Program-made: the position numbers and the translations under genes
Shown: piece after piece, positions 36,091-44,036 of the stretch
Position numbering within the stretch: position 1 is the stretch's first letter
Layout: each line of letters opens with the position of its first letter
Notes under the pieces: model-generated
The model's database searches: none
What the model saw: the letters and a program-made list of their open reading frames with translations, nothing else
Told to the model about the DNA's origin: nothing
Source: CBDDCQ01 sp965226285
GTDB taxonomy: Bacteria > Bacteroidota > Bacteroidia > Flavobacteriales > Ichthyobacteriaceae
Assembly (NCBI GenBank): GCA_965226285.1
Contig: CBDDCQ010000005.1
Span: 620,001 to 684,000, forward strand
DNA: 64,000 nucleotides
Direction of reading: 5' to 3'

Positions 36091-37278
36091 TTAATCCTGC
36101 ATAATAGGTATTGCATCAAAACGCCCTTGTAAATAGGCTTTTTCTAAATCCATTGTCTCTCTGAAATCACTATAATCATACAAAGAATAAAGATCGGAAG
36201 AAGCGTCTTGTTTTTTATTGACAAAATAAATCTGGTCTTTTCTCATCTTTTTTAAATTCAAAAGGTTGGTGTGGTGTGTAGTAAAAATAAGCTGACTTTT
36301 TTTACTTTTATGAAATAATGTTAAAATATATTCCACAATTTTAGGGTGTAAAGAAGTTTCTATTTCATCAATTAATAATATTTTATCCTTTGAAAGGATA
36401 TCAAAAATATTGAGTAAAACAAAAAATAATTTTTTAGTACCATCAGACTCTTCATCAAAAAAATCAAAAACAATATCTGGGTTTGACTTGTGAAAAGTTA
36501 GTATTTCTATATTTCTAGTGGGTATTTTAGTGGGTATTTGAATCTTTCTGTGTTGAATATCTATAATATCACTATCAGCAACTTGTAGAGCATCTAATAG
36601 GAATTTCTTAGCATCTTCATGTTGTAAATAGGATTCAATATTGTCTAACCTATTGCCATCATATTGTAAAATAAATTTTTCATTAAAATAATTATAAAGG
36701 CTTTTGGCAAAATGCCTATCCATTTGACTTGCCCTTGATAAATACAATGTTTTATTAGAGGTGTTTTCTGCTACGTCCAAGGGTCTTTTTATGATTTGTC
36801 CAAAACTATATTTTTCGTTTTTTTGTTCGCCTTTGTTTTCGTTCCTTTCAAAAATTTTAGCTTTTCTGCCGTTTGGATAATAATATAAAGACTCTTTTAC
36901 AAAAGTATGACGGTGTAAATCCAAAGAAAAAGCATATTCATATTCTATTTCCTCATGTATAAAATGAATATAAAATGTGCTTAATTTTTCTTTGGTATTA
37001 AATTTAAAAGGCTTCAGAGGAAATATAAAACCTTGATTAAACCCATGTGAATTCAAAATGAAATGACAACACCAGCGAATGGCTTTGATGATATTGCTTT
37101 TTCCAGAAGCATTTGCCCCATAAATAGCAACTGTTTTTAAAACTTTTTTTTTACCTATCTCAAAGAAATGGTCGATTAAATTTTTAGTATTTTTGTTGCT
37201 TATATTTGCTGCCCTCAAATCCAAAACTACCTCTTCATTGATAGAATAAAAATTACTTAATTTAATTTCTAAAATCAT
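36091..37278 (-). CDS. rloA: RloA-family AAA ATPase
   Basis: A 395-aa AAA15-type ATPase: MILEIKLSNFYSINEEVVLD, Walker A YGANASGKSNIIKAI near residue 53, a helical middle region, SDGTKKLFFVLLNIFDIL (signature), Walker B ILLIDEIETSLHP and QLIFTTHHTNLLN. With RloB it forms a two-gene ATPase + TOPRIM-like module, likely anti-phage; the mechanism is unproven. A -7 box TATTTTTG (37302-37309, minus strand) lies about 23 bases upstream. Confidence 0.88.
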   Translation of the reverse strand: MILEIKLSNFYSINEEVVLDLRAANISNKNTKNLIDHFFEIGKKKVLKTVAIYGANASGKSNIIKAIRWCCHFILNSHGFNQGFIFPLKPFKFNTKEKLSTFYIHFIHEEIEYEYAFSLDLHRHTFVKESLYYYPNGRKAKIFERNENKGEQKNEKYSFGQIIKRPLDVAENTSNKTLYLSRASQMDRHFAKSLYNYFNEKFILQYDGNRLDNIESYLQHEDAKKFLLDALQVADSDIIDIQHRKIQIPTKIPTRNIEILTFHKSNPDIVFDFFDEESDGTKKLFFVLLNIFDILSKDKILLIDEIETSLHPKIVEYILTLFHKSKKSQLIFTTHHTNLLNLKKMRKDQIYFVNKKQDASSDLYSLYDYSDFRETMDLEKAYLQGRFDAIPIMQD

Positions 37279-37366
37279 TTGTAGACTATTAATAAAAATA
37301 GCAAAAATACAAATTAAACTTTAAAATTTGTAATTTATTTACAAATTCTACATTCTAATAGTTTTT

Positions 37367-37446
37367 AACCTCCGTTTCCCCTTTTTCTATAGCCATTTCC
37401 ACCGCCTGTTTTGCCATTTCTAAAAGCCGCTGGCTTTCTTTTTTTA
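37367..37446 (-). repeat. hsdS 3'-end fragment R3
   Basis: Encodes LKKESQRLLEMAKQAVEMAI then EKGETEVKNY-stop on the minus strand. It lies between the DinD gene and rloA. Confidence 0.85.
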
Positions 37447-37489
37447 AATTTGAGATTATCGCCCTAATCACGAGTACATCCAAATAGAG

Positions 37490-38290
37490 TTATTTTGTGG
37501 TTTTAGAATTTAATTTTTTAGAGGCTTGTTTTAATTGCTTTTTAGCCTCTCCTAATCGCCTCTCTTTCGGTAAATCCTCGGGGGTTTGTCCTGTATTATC
37601 AATAACCATTTTTCTAACTTGTTTACCTACAGAATTATGCACTTTTTCCGCTACTTTTTGACCACTTTTGGGTATTGTTTTTAATTTTTCTTCAGTAAGG
37701 GTTATTCTAAAAAGATTGGCTGCTAATTCCGTCCTTCCCATATAATCAAAATGATCTTGATTTTTTTTTAAGCCTTTTTTGGTTTTTATTTTTCCAATAG
37801 TATTATTATACAGCCCTCTATAACCTGCATCTTGAAAATAGGCAAAATTGTGTACCCCAAAATTTTTAGCAGATGAAGCTAGTGATTTATTACCCTCTGT
37901 AATTTCATCTCTATAATGTAAGCGTTCAATATCGTTCTTTCCCTCTAATAATAAATTTATTTTTTCTACTTGGTCAGCAAAATAGACTTGTGCCTTAGCT
38001 ACTTGTGGCTTCTTTATATCTGCATTCATAGCCACCATATAACAAGCAAAACGACTTAATTTATAGTCCTCTATTTCTTTATCATTAATAATTCTTTTGT
38101 TATGTTTAAAGTCATCATGAAAAGATATGTTTGCCGACATACAAGACTTAATAGCCTTATTTATTGGTTTTTTAAAAGAATCCATAGATGCATAACCCAA
38201 CATCTTATAATAATCGCTAGCCCACCAATACAACATACCATTTTCTGTTGCATAGTCTTCAAAACTCTTTTTTGATTCTATTTCGCTCAT
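37490..38290 (-). CDS. dinD: DinD-like DNA-damage-inducible protein
   Basis: A 266-aa protein with the DinD layout. The N-terminal Bro/KilA-like domain (LYWWASDYYKMLGYASMDSF) and ACYMVAMNADIKKPQVAKAQ are followed by the characteristic C-terminus YMGRTELAANLFRITLTEEK and TGQTPEDLP. E. coli DinD is an SOS protein that inhibits RecA filaments. Four bases before its ATG, a 9-codon leader ORF ends. That leader is the beginning of the DUF2335 gene seen whole at 43230-43640. Confidence 0.85.
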   Translation of the reverse strand: MSEIESKKSFEDYATENGMLYWWASDYYKMLGYASMDSFKKPINKAIKSCMSANISFHDDFKHNKRIINDKEIEDYKLSRFACYMVAMNADIKKPQVAKAQVYFADQVEKINLLLEGKNDIERLHYRDEITEGNKSLASSAKNFGVHNFAYFQDAGYRGLYNNTIGKIKTKKGLKKNQDHFDYMGRTELAANLFRITLTEEKLKTIPKSGQKVAEKVHNSVGKQVRKMVIDNTGQTPEDLPKERRLGEAKKQLKQASKKLNSKTTK

Positions 38291-38293
38291 ATT

Positions 38294-38323
38294 TTACTTT
38301 TTGCTAATTCCTTTCTTATGCAT
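38294..38323 (-). pseudogene. Nine-codon stub of a DUF2335 gene (MHKKGISKK)
   Basis: ATG 38323 reads MHKKGISKK-stop, identical to the first nine codons of the intact DUF2335 gene at 43230-43640. The joint with DinD DNA comes right after. The stub could feed ribosomes to the DinD start 4 bases downstream. Confidence 0.75.
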
Positions 38324-38625
38324 ATTTTACAGTATCTTTTCTTTAGCCCTTTGAAAATCACCGCCTATATTTTCCCAGTCTTTTTGCAAATTCTTGGCAT
38401 CAGTTTCAAAAATATCATTATTCAAACGATTTAACCTTTTATCTAAATTAACTTTTCTTTTCTTATCATCAAACAAATAAGCCAATCCAATCAGAGAAAC
38501 AATGGTACCCAATAACAGAAACAAACCACTATCATTTTTATTACTTGCCATTACAAAATATGTTTTTTAAAAGCACAAAATTAAAAACTTTTTAAATTTT
38601 TACAAATTATTTTTCATTTACCAAT
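38298..38625 (-). repeat. Duplicated segment, copy 1 (small membrane protein gene + upstream region)
   Basis: Matches 43614-43955: same leader codons, same small gene, same promoter region (AAAACTTTTTAAATTTTTAC), and the join to an hsdS fragment. The second copy carries a 15-base in-frame expansion. Confidence 0.9.
38327..38551 (-). CDS. Small single-span membrane protein (74 aa), copy 1
   Basis: Unknown family. Near the N-terminus is one membrane segment (GLFLLLGTIVSLIGLAYLF), then DDKKRKVNLDKRL and an amphipathic C-terminus ending RAKEKIL. A nearly identical 79-aa copy is at 43644-43883, there in front of a DUF2335 membrane protein. Here the DUF2335 gene is replaced by DinD after nine codons. 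It was probably the partner of DUF2335 originally. Confidence 0.75.
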   Translation of the reverse strand: MASNKNDSGLFLLLGTIVSLIGLAYLFDDKKRKVNLDKRLNRLNNDIFETDAKNLQKDWENIGGDFQRAKEKIL

Positions 38626-38716
38626 GCCACCCCCTCCATTTCCCCTTTTTCAATAGCCACCTCCACCGCTTGTTTTGCCACTTCCAAAAGCCGCTGGCTT
38701 TATTTTTTAAGGAAAA
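38617..38716 (-). repeat. hsdS 3'-end fragment R4
   Basis: Encodes SQRLLEVAKQAVEVAIEKGE then MEGVALVNEK-stop, preceded by an in-frame TAA after FLKK. It lies between the NYN gene and the small membrane protein gene. Confidence 0.85.
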
Positions 38717-38721
38717 ACTTT

Positions 38722-39381
38722 TTAGCTTTTCGGTTTTTCAATTTTTGAAATTAATCCATCAATATGTTCAAATAAATGTGGTTTTATAGGGTTCCACATA
38801 GGGTCAAGAATAAAATCAATACCTTCTCTACGAGCCAACTTTGCAGCAGGAACAAAATCACTACCTCCTGAAACCAATACGATTTGTTCTACTTGTTTTT
38901 TTAATGATAATGATGCTATATCCAATCCTATTTTTAAATCTACCCTTTTTTGACTGAATTTTAACTGTACATCTTGTTCTTCTAAATCATCTATATAAAT
39001 TGTTTTATTTAGTAAGGATTTTGTTTTTTGAGGTGTAATTACCCAATCTTTTCCACCTTCCAATATCCCTAAACGAAGTGCTATTTTTCTCTTTTTCATA
39101 AGTTCTTGAAAAAAATCTTTTTGAAATTTATATTGTTTGGTTTTGGTGTAATCAATCGCCCGTTTTGTGATAGGATTGTGATGTTTTTTGTCAAACGGTT
39201 CACAATCATAATAAATAATTCTATATAAGTCATATTGTTCATCTTTTTGTTCTAAATGACTGATGCACATCGTGAACAAGTCCCTTACGGTTTTTTTAGG
39301 ATCTAATGTTTTGATTCTTTTTAATCTCTTGTATCGCTTGATGAAAAATGCTCCATCCACTAAAATAGCTGTCTTTTTCAT
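38722..39381 (-). CDS. NYN-domain (LabA/DUF88-like) putative ribonuclease
   Basis: A 219-aa PIN-like nuclease. It has KKTAILVDGAFF (first acidic residue, about residue 9), KRVDLKIGLDIASLSLKK (second acidic cluster) and VLVSGGSDFVPAAKLARREG (third Asp region); this acidic triad is the NYN metal site. Proteins of this kind act on RNA in several defence and regulatory settings, but the target here is unknown. It lies just downstream of hairpin copy 2, which may act as its leader attenuator. Confidence 0.85.
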   Translation of the reverse strand: MKKTAILVDGAFFIKRYKRLKRIKTLDPKKTVRDLFTMCISHLEQKDEQYDLYRIIYYDCEPFDKKHHNPITKRAIDYTKTKQYKFQKDFFQELMKKRKIALRLGILEGGKDWVITPQKTKSLLNKTIYIDDLEEQDVQLKFSQKRVDLKIGLDIASLSLKKQVEQIVLVSGGSDFVPAAKLARREGIDFILDPMWNPIKPHLFEHIDGLISKIEKPKS

Positions 39382-39392
39382 AAATTTTAGGC

Positions 39393-39468
39393 AAAAAAAA
39401 GCTCAAGGTGTGGCATTCTTACTATAAAACGAAATCAAGAATGCGTAGCCAAGAGCACTATTAATAAT
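39393..39468 (-). ncRNA. Candidate small RNA/attenuator hairpin, copy 2
   Basis: Minus strand: -7 box TATATTTG (39475-39482) with TTTTTTG 18 bases upstream, then a stem GCTC-TTGG-GCATTCTT / AAGAATGCCACACC-GAGC ending in eight T's. The NYN gene starts 12 bases after the T tract. It could be a separate RNA or a terminator that must be read through. Confidence 0.5.
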
Positions 39469-39536
39469 ATGGGGCAAATATAGTCTTTTTTTTAATATCA
39501 CAAAAAATATTTAACTTTTTTTCACAAATCATTTTC

Positions 39537-39643
39537 ATTTACCAATTCCACCCCCTCCATTTCCCCTTTTTCAATAGCCACCTTCACCGTTTGTTTTGCC
39601 ACTTCCAAAAGCCACTGGCTTTCTTTTTTTTAAGGCAAAACTG
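39537..39643 (-). repeat. hsdS 3'-end fragment R5
   Basis: Encodes FALKK, then (after one extra A) ESQWLLEVAKQTVKVAIEKG and EMEGVELVNENDL-stop. It lies between the RelA/SpoT gene and the NYN gene and is followed by hairpin copy 2. Confidence 0.85.
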
Positions 39644-39647
39644 GTTT

Positions 39648-40652
39648 TTATTTGATAGTGTTGTTTAAATGTTCTAAAAATAGAGCAGTATCTGCAAAAT
39701 AGTTAGGGTAAGCCTTTTTAAGTTCTTTTAATGATTTTGCAGAAACCAATACCACATCTTTAGTGGTATCTTCCGATATTTCTTGTTCTATTCTTCTGTA
39801 TTCCTCGTATGCATAATCAATAAATGAACTATGAAAAAAACGGGTCGAAATAGTTTTTTCTTTGATGTCTAATTGCAATAAATAAAATCCTTCTTTTTTA
39901 TCTGAATGCTTGGCGGCTATTCCGAAAGATCGCAAAGTATCAAACACTTTTAATGAGTTTGCTTCTAACTTCAATTTTTCTTTAAGTGAGTGGTTTATTT
40001 TTTGGTTATTTTCTATGCAGGTAAATGCTTTGCTGACTACCTTAAAAAAATCTAACCATTGCCTACTACCATCACTCGCTTTTAGGTTTTCGCCTAAAAA
40101 AGTACCAACCACTTCAACAGCAGTTGACCAAGCGTGCTGTATTTGGCTACGAATTTGTAATTCTATCCTAAAGTTTTTATAATCTTTTTTACTACCTTGA
40201 TAGCTATACATTAGATGAATACCACGATAACCTGATTCTTTTGGAGCCGTTATATAGTCGTTTTCTTTTAGCAACTTGTTACGGGTTCTACCTCTGACAA
40301 TACCATCTCTAATTTTCATCACTTGTTTAATATCTTTAGTGATAATTCTAACGCCACCAATATCCCCCATTGTAGTCACTTGCATTGTGGGGAGGCGTTT
40401 AAGTTTATTGATTATGGAGGGAATACGTTTTAATCTTCTTACAACAATCGCTGATTTATCTGTTTCAAAGGCTTTTTTTCTAAAATAAACTATCATTGAT
40501 TGTGTAGGATAGTTATGAGCAGATCGGAAGTTAGCCAATATGTATAAACAATTTAATTTATCTTCCAGATTTAATTTATTTTCTACCAATTTTTCTGTCG
40601 CCTTACGAACTTCATTTTTAGAAAATTCAAGTTTATCCAAATAATCAGTCAT
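39648..40652 (-). CDS. RelA/SpoT nucleotidyltransferase-domain protein
   Basis: A 334-aa protein with a (p)ppGpp synthetase-type domain: RRLKRIPSIINKLKR near residue 75, MGDIGGVRII (catalytic Asp region), GYRGIHLMY and FRIELQIRSQIQHAWSTAVE (catalytic Glu). There is no HD hydrolase, TGS or ACT domain, so it is a stand-alone synthetase-like enzyme. In toxSAS/CapRel-type defence such domains make alarmones or modify tRNA; this one is not assigned. The C-terminal 100 residues are specific. It ends right at hsdS fragment R5. Confidence 0.82.
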   Translation of the reverse strand: MTDYLDKLEFSKNEVRKATEKLVENKLNLEDKLNCLYILANFRSAHNYPTQSMIVYFRKKAFETDKSAIVVRRLKRIPSIINKLKRLPTMQVTTMGDIGGVRIITKDIKQVMKIRDGIVRGRTRNKLLKENDYITAPKESGYRGIHLMYSYQGSKKDYKNFRIELQIRSQIQHAWSTAVEVVGTFLGENLKASDGSRQWLDFFKVVSKAFTCIENNQKINHSLKEKLKLEANSLKVFDTLRSFGIAAKHSDKKEGFYLLQLDIKEKTISTRFFHSSFIDYAYEEYRRIEQEISEDTTKDVVLVSAKSLKELKKAYPNYFADTALFLEHLNNTIK

Positions 40653-40742
40653 ATTTTCTAAATTTTTGATACCATTACAACGTAATTTCTTATCACAGAC
40701 GCAAATTTATAAAATTTTTACACTTTTAAAAATTTTTCTGTC

Positions 40743-40777
40743 CATGAAAGCTCCTCCATTTCCCCTTTTTCAATTGC
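40743..40777 (-). repeat. hsdS 3'-end fragment R6 (short)
   Basis: Only the AIEKGEMEE part remains on the minus strand. It lies between the divergent RelA/SpoT and AAA genes and marks the joint of two modules. Confidence 0.65.
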
Positions 40778-40878
40778 GATATAAGTTTAGAAAAATTGTT
40801 AAATTTGTCATTTTATAAATGTTCTATACAAAGAACAAGTAACGGTGGTTTATGAAATTTAACTAAATAAAATAAAAA

Positions 40879-42240
40879 ATGGAAGAAAAACCAAGCATTA
40901 TAGATTTTCATATCAAAAAATTTAGAGCTATTAAAGAAGCTAAAATCAAATTAGATGGTATTACAGTCATAGCAGGAGAAAATTCTTCAGGGAAGAGTAC
41001 AATATCTAATTTATTATACTATATTTTTAAAATTGCCAATACATATAATGACATTATAAAAGAAGAAGCAGATGGTAAACTTGACATTATAATTCATTAT
41101 TTAAGAAATTTAAGAGGGAGTATTAGCGGGAAAATTGAGGATAAAATTCATTATTTATACCGTTTATACCGTCGTAGTCTCAATGAAAAACAAGAAAAGC
41201 TAATTGAAATGATACAAGCTGTAAAACAAGGTTACTTAGATAATGAGATAAAAATAGAGAATCGGTATTTATATAGATTACAAAGACTTATTGTTGATGA
41301 TTTTAAAAGTTACATTAAAGATCTTAATGTTGACAATGACTCAATCGCACTAGAGAAAATACTTAACCTCTTGGAAAATATAGTGATGAAAATTTTTAAC
41401 AATATACAAAAAGAAATCAAAGCAAGAGATAAACGGTTATTTGAAAAAAAGCTAAGAAATATTTACAACCAACGCTTAGAACATTTTTCTGTTAGTGAGT
41501 ATGGTGTACCTATTATTAGTAAAGAAGATAAAGAATTAGGATATTTTCAAACGATTAATACGGCAATTTACATAGATAGTCCGATGGCGGTAGAAAATCC
41601 AGCATACCACCCAGGAAATTATGGAAGGAAAAGTTTAGAAATATACACTTTTAGTCATTGGAATGATTTGGACTATTATTTAAAAACCAAAAATAAAAAA
41701 CAAATTGAAGAGATTAGAGATACTGACATCTATAATGAATTGCAAAAACTTTTTTCATCTCAAGAGATATTAAATGGAAATGTTCGGTTAGATGAAAGCA
41801 AGGATCAATTGATGTTTGATAGAAATGATGGAAACAGTTTTAAAATGATAGATTGTGCTACTGGTATAAAATCTATTGCGACATTACAAATGCTTTATCA
41901 AAATGGTTGGCTTACTCATAAAACCTTATTGATATTAGACGAACCAGAGGCACATTTACACCCACAATGGGTAGTAGAATATGCAAGATTGATGGTTCTT
42001 TTGAATAAAAAAATAGGTGTAAAGTTTTTTATCTCCTCTCATCATCCAGATATGATAAGTGCTATCCACGATATTTGTGATAAAGAAAAATTAAATGACA
42101 ACTTAAAATTTTATTTAGCTGAAATAGGAGAAGATTATAGTTATACCTTTGAATATAAAGGTATAAAAATAGGCAAGATATTTGACTCTTTTAATATTGC
42201 AATTAATAGAATAAACGAATACGGAGGCGATAATGAATAA
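40879..42240 (+). CDS. AAA ATPase (AAA_15/21-like) with paired nuclease-like partner
   Basis: A 453-aa SMC/OLD-type ATPase: FRAIKEAKIKLDGITVIAGENSSGKSTI (Walker A GENSSGKS near residue 34), a long helical middle part, DCATGIKSIATLQML (signature region), Walker B LLILDEPEAHLHPQW and FFISSHHPDMISAI. It overlaps the next gene by 8 bases. The pair is the only part of the island on the plus strand, so it arrived or sits in the opposite direction. Confidence 0.85.
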   Translation: MEEKPSIIDFHIKKFRAIKEAKIKLDGITVIAGENSSGKSTISNLLYYIFKIANTYNDIIKEEADGKLDIIIHYLRNLRGSISGKIEDKIHYLYRLYRRSLNEKQEKLIEMIQAVKQGYLDNEIKIENRYLYRLQRLIVDDFKSYIKDLNVDNDSIALEKILNLLENIVMKIFNNIQKEIKARDKRLFEKKLRNIYNQRLEHFSVSEYGVPIISKEDKELGYFQTINTAIYIDSPMAVENPAYHPGNYGRKSLEIYTFSHWNDLDYYLKTKNKKQIEEIRDTDIYNELQKLFSSQEILNGNVRLDESKDQLMFDRNDGNSFKMIDCATGIKSIATLQMLYQNGWLTHKTLLILDEPEAHLHPQWVVEYARLMVLLNKKIGVKFFISSHHPDMISAIHDICDKEKLNDNLKFYLAEIGEDYSYTFEYKGIKIGKIFDSFNIAINRINEYGGDNE

Positions 42241-42736
42241 ATATTGTAAAACTACAACTTTGAGTCTCCAGATTGCTAAAAAAAATGAAGATTGTATTCA
42301 ATTGATAAATGATATTATCAAAAAAGAAAGTTTTCATGAAGAAACTCAAGAAACAAGATGTGATTTTGAAAAAACTGATTTTGAAGATGCTGAAGCTATT
42401 AATTTGGATTGTGTAGCCGAGAAACAACATCCAAATCCAAGTTCAGTAGATATGGTTATATGTTTGGGTAATAAAGAAATTTGTGGTGTAGAACTAAAAT
42501 TAAATACACAAAAAACACCTCCTTCTAAATCAAAAAAATTAACCCAAAAGAAAGACGGCACAAAATCATTAATTACTGGAGATATAGATATACAATTTAT
42601 TGTTATATTTTGTCACACAAATGAAGATACAAAAAATTTAATATTACACTATTTAAATAGAATTGAAAGGGGTAATATTCCACAGCACGGGTATGAAATG
42701 ATGTTCCTTGATAAATTTTATAAAACATATTTTTAA
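42233..42736 (+). CDS. Putative PD-(D/E)XK nuclease-like partner of the AAA ATPase
   Basis: A 167-aa protein of unknown family. The central stretch PSSVDMVICLGNKEICGVELKLN has the Asp...ExK spacing of the PD-(D/E)XK nuclease core (Asp in SVDMVI, Glu and Lys in VELK). Eight bases overlap with the ATPase gene, which indicates coupled translation and a joint function, probably as effector of the module. The nuclease assignment is an inference from one short motif. Confidence 0.6.
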   Translation: MNKYCKTTTLSLQIAKKNEDCIQLINDIIKKESFHEETQETRCDFEKTDFEDAEAINLDCVAEKQHPNPSSVDMVICLGNKEICGVELKLNTQKTPPSKSKKLTQKKDGTKSLITGDIDIQFIVIFCHTNEDTKNLILHYLNRIERGNIPQHGYEMMFLDKFYKTYF

Positions 42737-42884
42737 CCTAAGAAAAAAATAGATGATAGATAAACAAGACGCCTAACAAAACCCTATCAACACCATTGAC
42801 GGAGTGTTATATCCTTAATTTTTAAAAAATACTGAAAATATAACATTATTTTTTATTTTGTCAAGTATTTCAATACTTTTTCTC

Positions 42885-42967
42885 TAATTTTCCCAAAGCC
42901 TTCTGCTCCCCTTTTTCAATAGCCACCTCCAGAAGCCGCTGACTTTCCTTTTTTAAGGCAAAACTTT
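42885..42967 (-). repeat. hsdS 3'-end fragment R7
   Basis: Encodes FALKKESQRLLEVAIEKGEQ then KALGKLEKKY-stop, lacking the AKQAVEV codons. It lies right after the plus-strand module and is followed (to the right) by hairpin copy 3. Confidence 0.8.
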
Positions 42968-42983
42968 ATTTTGCAAATTAGGC

Positions 42984-43057
42984 AAAAAAGATCAAGGTTA
43001 AGCATTCTTGACTATAAAAAAATCAAGAATGCTTAACCAAGAAACCTATTAAATATT
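42984..43057 (-). ncRNA. Candidate small RNA/attenuator hairpin, copy 3
   Basis: Minus strand: -7 box TATATTTG (43064-43071) with TTTTTG 21 bases upstream, then a near-perfect stem GGTTAAGCATTCTTGA / TCAAGAATGCTTAACC around an 11-base loop, and six T's. Compared with copies 1 and 2 the stem keeps pairing although bases differ on both arms. Downstream on this strand is hsdS fragment R7, not a gene. Confidence 0.55.
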
Positions 43058-43107
43058 TACGGGCAAATATAGTTTTTTTTTGATAAAAAAAGCAAAAACA
43101 TTTTATT

Positions 43108-43209
43108 TTTTCTCCAACAATTCCAATCCCTCCATTTCCCCTTTTTCTATAGCTACCTCCACTGCCTATTTTGCCACTTCCAAAAGCCGCTGGCTTTCTT
43201 TTTTTAAGG
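43108..43209 (-). repeat. hsdS 3'-end fragment R8
   Basis: Encodes LKKESQRLLEVAK-stop(TAG)-AVEVAIEKGEMEGLELLEKK-stop. It is followed immediately by hairpin copy 3, the same order as R1 + copy 1 and R5 + copy 2. Confidence 0.85.
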
Positions 43210-43229
43210 TTAAACACTGGTTTTTATTT

Positions 43230-43640
43230 TTAACTATTTTGGTTTGATTGTTTTTTTTGAAATGTTAAATACCCAATTATTCCCGCTAATGTTATCCCAA
43301 CAAACCATAAAGATTCTTTAACGAAACCTAAATACCCAAAATAACCAGCTAAAAACAAAAACATCATAATAACGAAAAGCGAAATAAACAGCGACCTATT
43401 TTTTAAACTAAAATCTCTTTTATTTGCTTGTTCAATAATTTGTAATTCTTTATTTTGTAATGCGTTTCTATCAATTCGTTCTTGTTCTGCCATTTTGATA
43501 ATTCTATCAGCAAAACCAGAGGTTATTTGATTATATTTTTGTAAATCTTCAGGTGAAGGAATAGGAGCAACCCTAAACTCTGTTTGTTGAACCATTCCTT
43601 TATTTGAGTGTGCCTTTTTGCTAATTCCTTTCTTATGCAT
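43230..43640 (-). CDS. DUF2335 membrane protein
   Basis: A 136-aa protein with a cytoplasmic N-terminus (PSPEDLQKYNQITSGFADRI, then IKMAEQERIDR) and two membrane spans (LFISLFVIMMFLFLAGYFGYL and WFVGITLAGIIGYLTF). This is the DUF2335 pattern, and the function is unknown. Three bases separate it from the small membrane protein gene upstream. It ends near hsdS fragment R8. Confidence 0.82.
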   Translation of the reverse strand: MHKKGISKKAHSNKGMVQQTEFRVAPIPSPEDLQKYNQITSGFADRIIKMAEQERIDRNALQNKELQIIEQANKRDFSLKNRSLFISLFVIMMFLFLAGYFGYLGFVKESLWFVGITLAGIIGYLTFQKKQSNQNS

Positions 43641-43955
43641 ATTTTACAGTATCTTTTCTTTAGCCCTTTGAAAATCACCGCCTATATTTTCCCAGTCTTT
43701 TTGCAAATTCTTGGCATCAGTTTCAAAACCATCAGTTTCAAAAATATCATTATTCAAACGATTTAACCTTTTATCTAAATTAACTTTTCTTTTCTTATCA
43801 TCAAACAAATAAGCCAATCCAATCAGAGAAACAATGGTACCCAATAACAGAAACAAACCACTATCATTTTTATTACTTGCCATTACAAAATATGTTTTTT
43901 AAAAGCACAAAATTAAAAACTTTTTAAATTTTTACAAATTATTTTTCATTTACCA
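43614..43955 (-). repeat. Duplicated segment, copy 2
   Basis: Second copy of 38298-38625, here continuing into the full DUF2335 gene. The small gene has a 15-base in-frame repeat (FETDG) missing in copy 1. Confidence 0.9.
43644..43883 (-). CDS. Small single-span membrane protein (79 aa), copy 2
   Basis: Same protein as 38327-38551 except for a five-residue repeat (DIFETDGFETDAK instead of DIFETDAK). One N-terminal membrane span, then a charged, probably helical tail. It overlaps nothing and is 3 bases from the DUF2335 gene, making a two-gene membrane module of unknown role. Confidence 0.75.
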   Translation of the reverse strand: MASNKNDSGLFLLLGTIVSLIGLAYLFDDKKRKVNLDKRLNRLNNDIFETDGFETDAKNLQKDWENIGGDFQRAKEKIL

Positions 43956-44022
43956 ACACCAACCCTTCTATTTCCCCTTTTTCAATAGCCACCTCCACTG
44001 CGTGTTTAGCTACTTCCATGCG
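43949..44022 (-). repeat. hsdS 3'-end fragment R9
   Basis: Encodes MEVAKHAVEVAIEKGEIEGL then VLVNEK-stop, starting inside the heptad (the LKKESQRLL part is missing). It lies between the HEPN-like gene and the small membrane protein gene. Confidence 0.8.
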
Positions 44023-44036
44023 AACCTGAACCGAAA

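Noticed and set aside
43023..43217. A 64-codon protein (MFNLKKRKPAAFGSGK...)
   Set aside because: It is an out-of-frame reading of hsdS fragment R8 and of the hairpin element.
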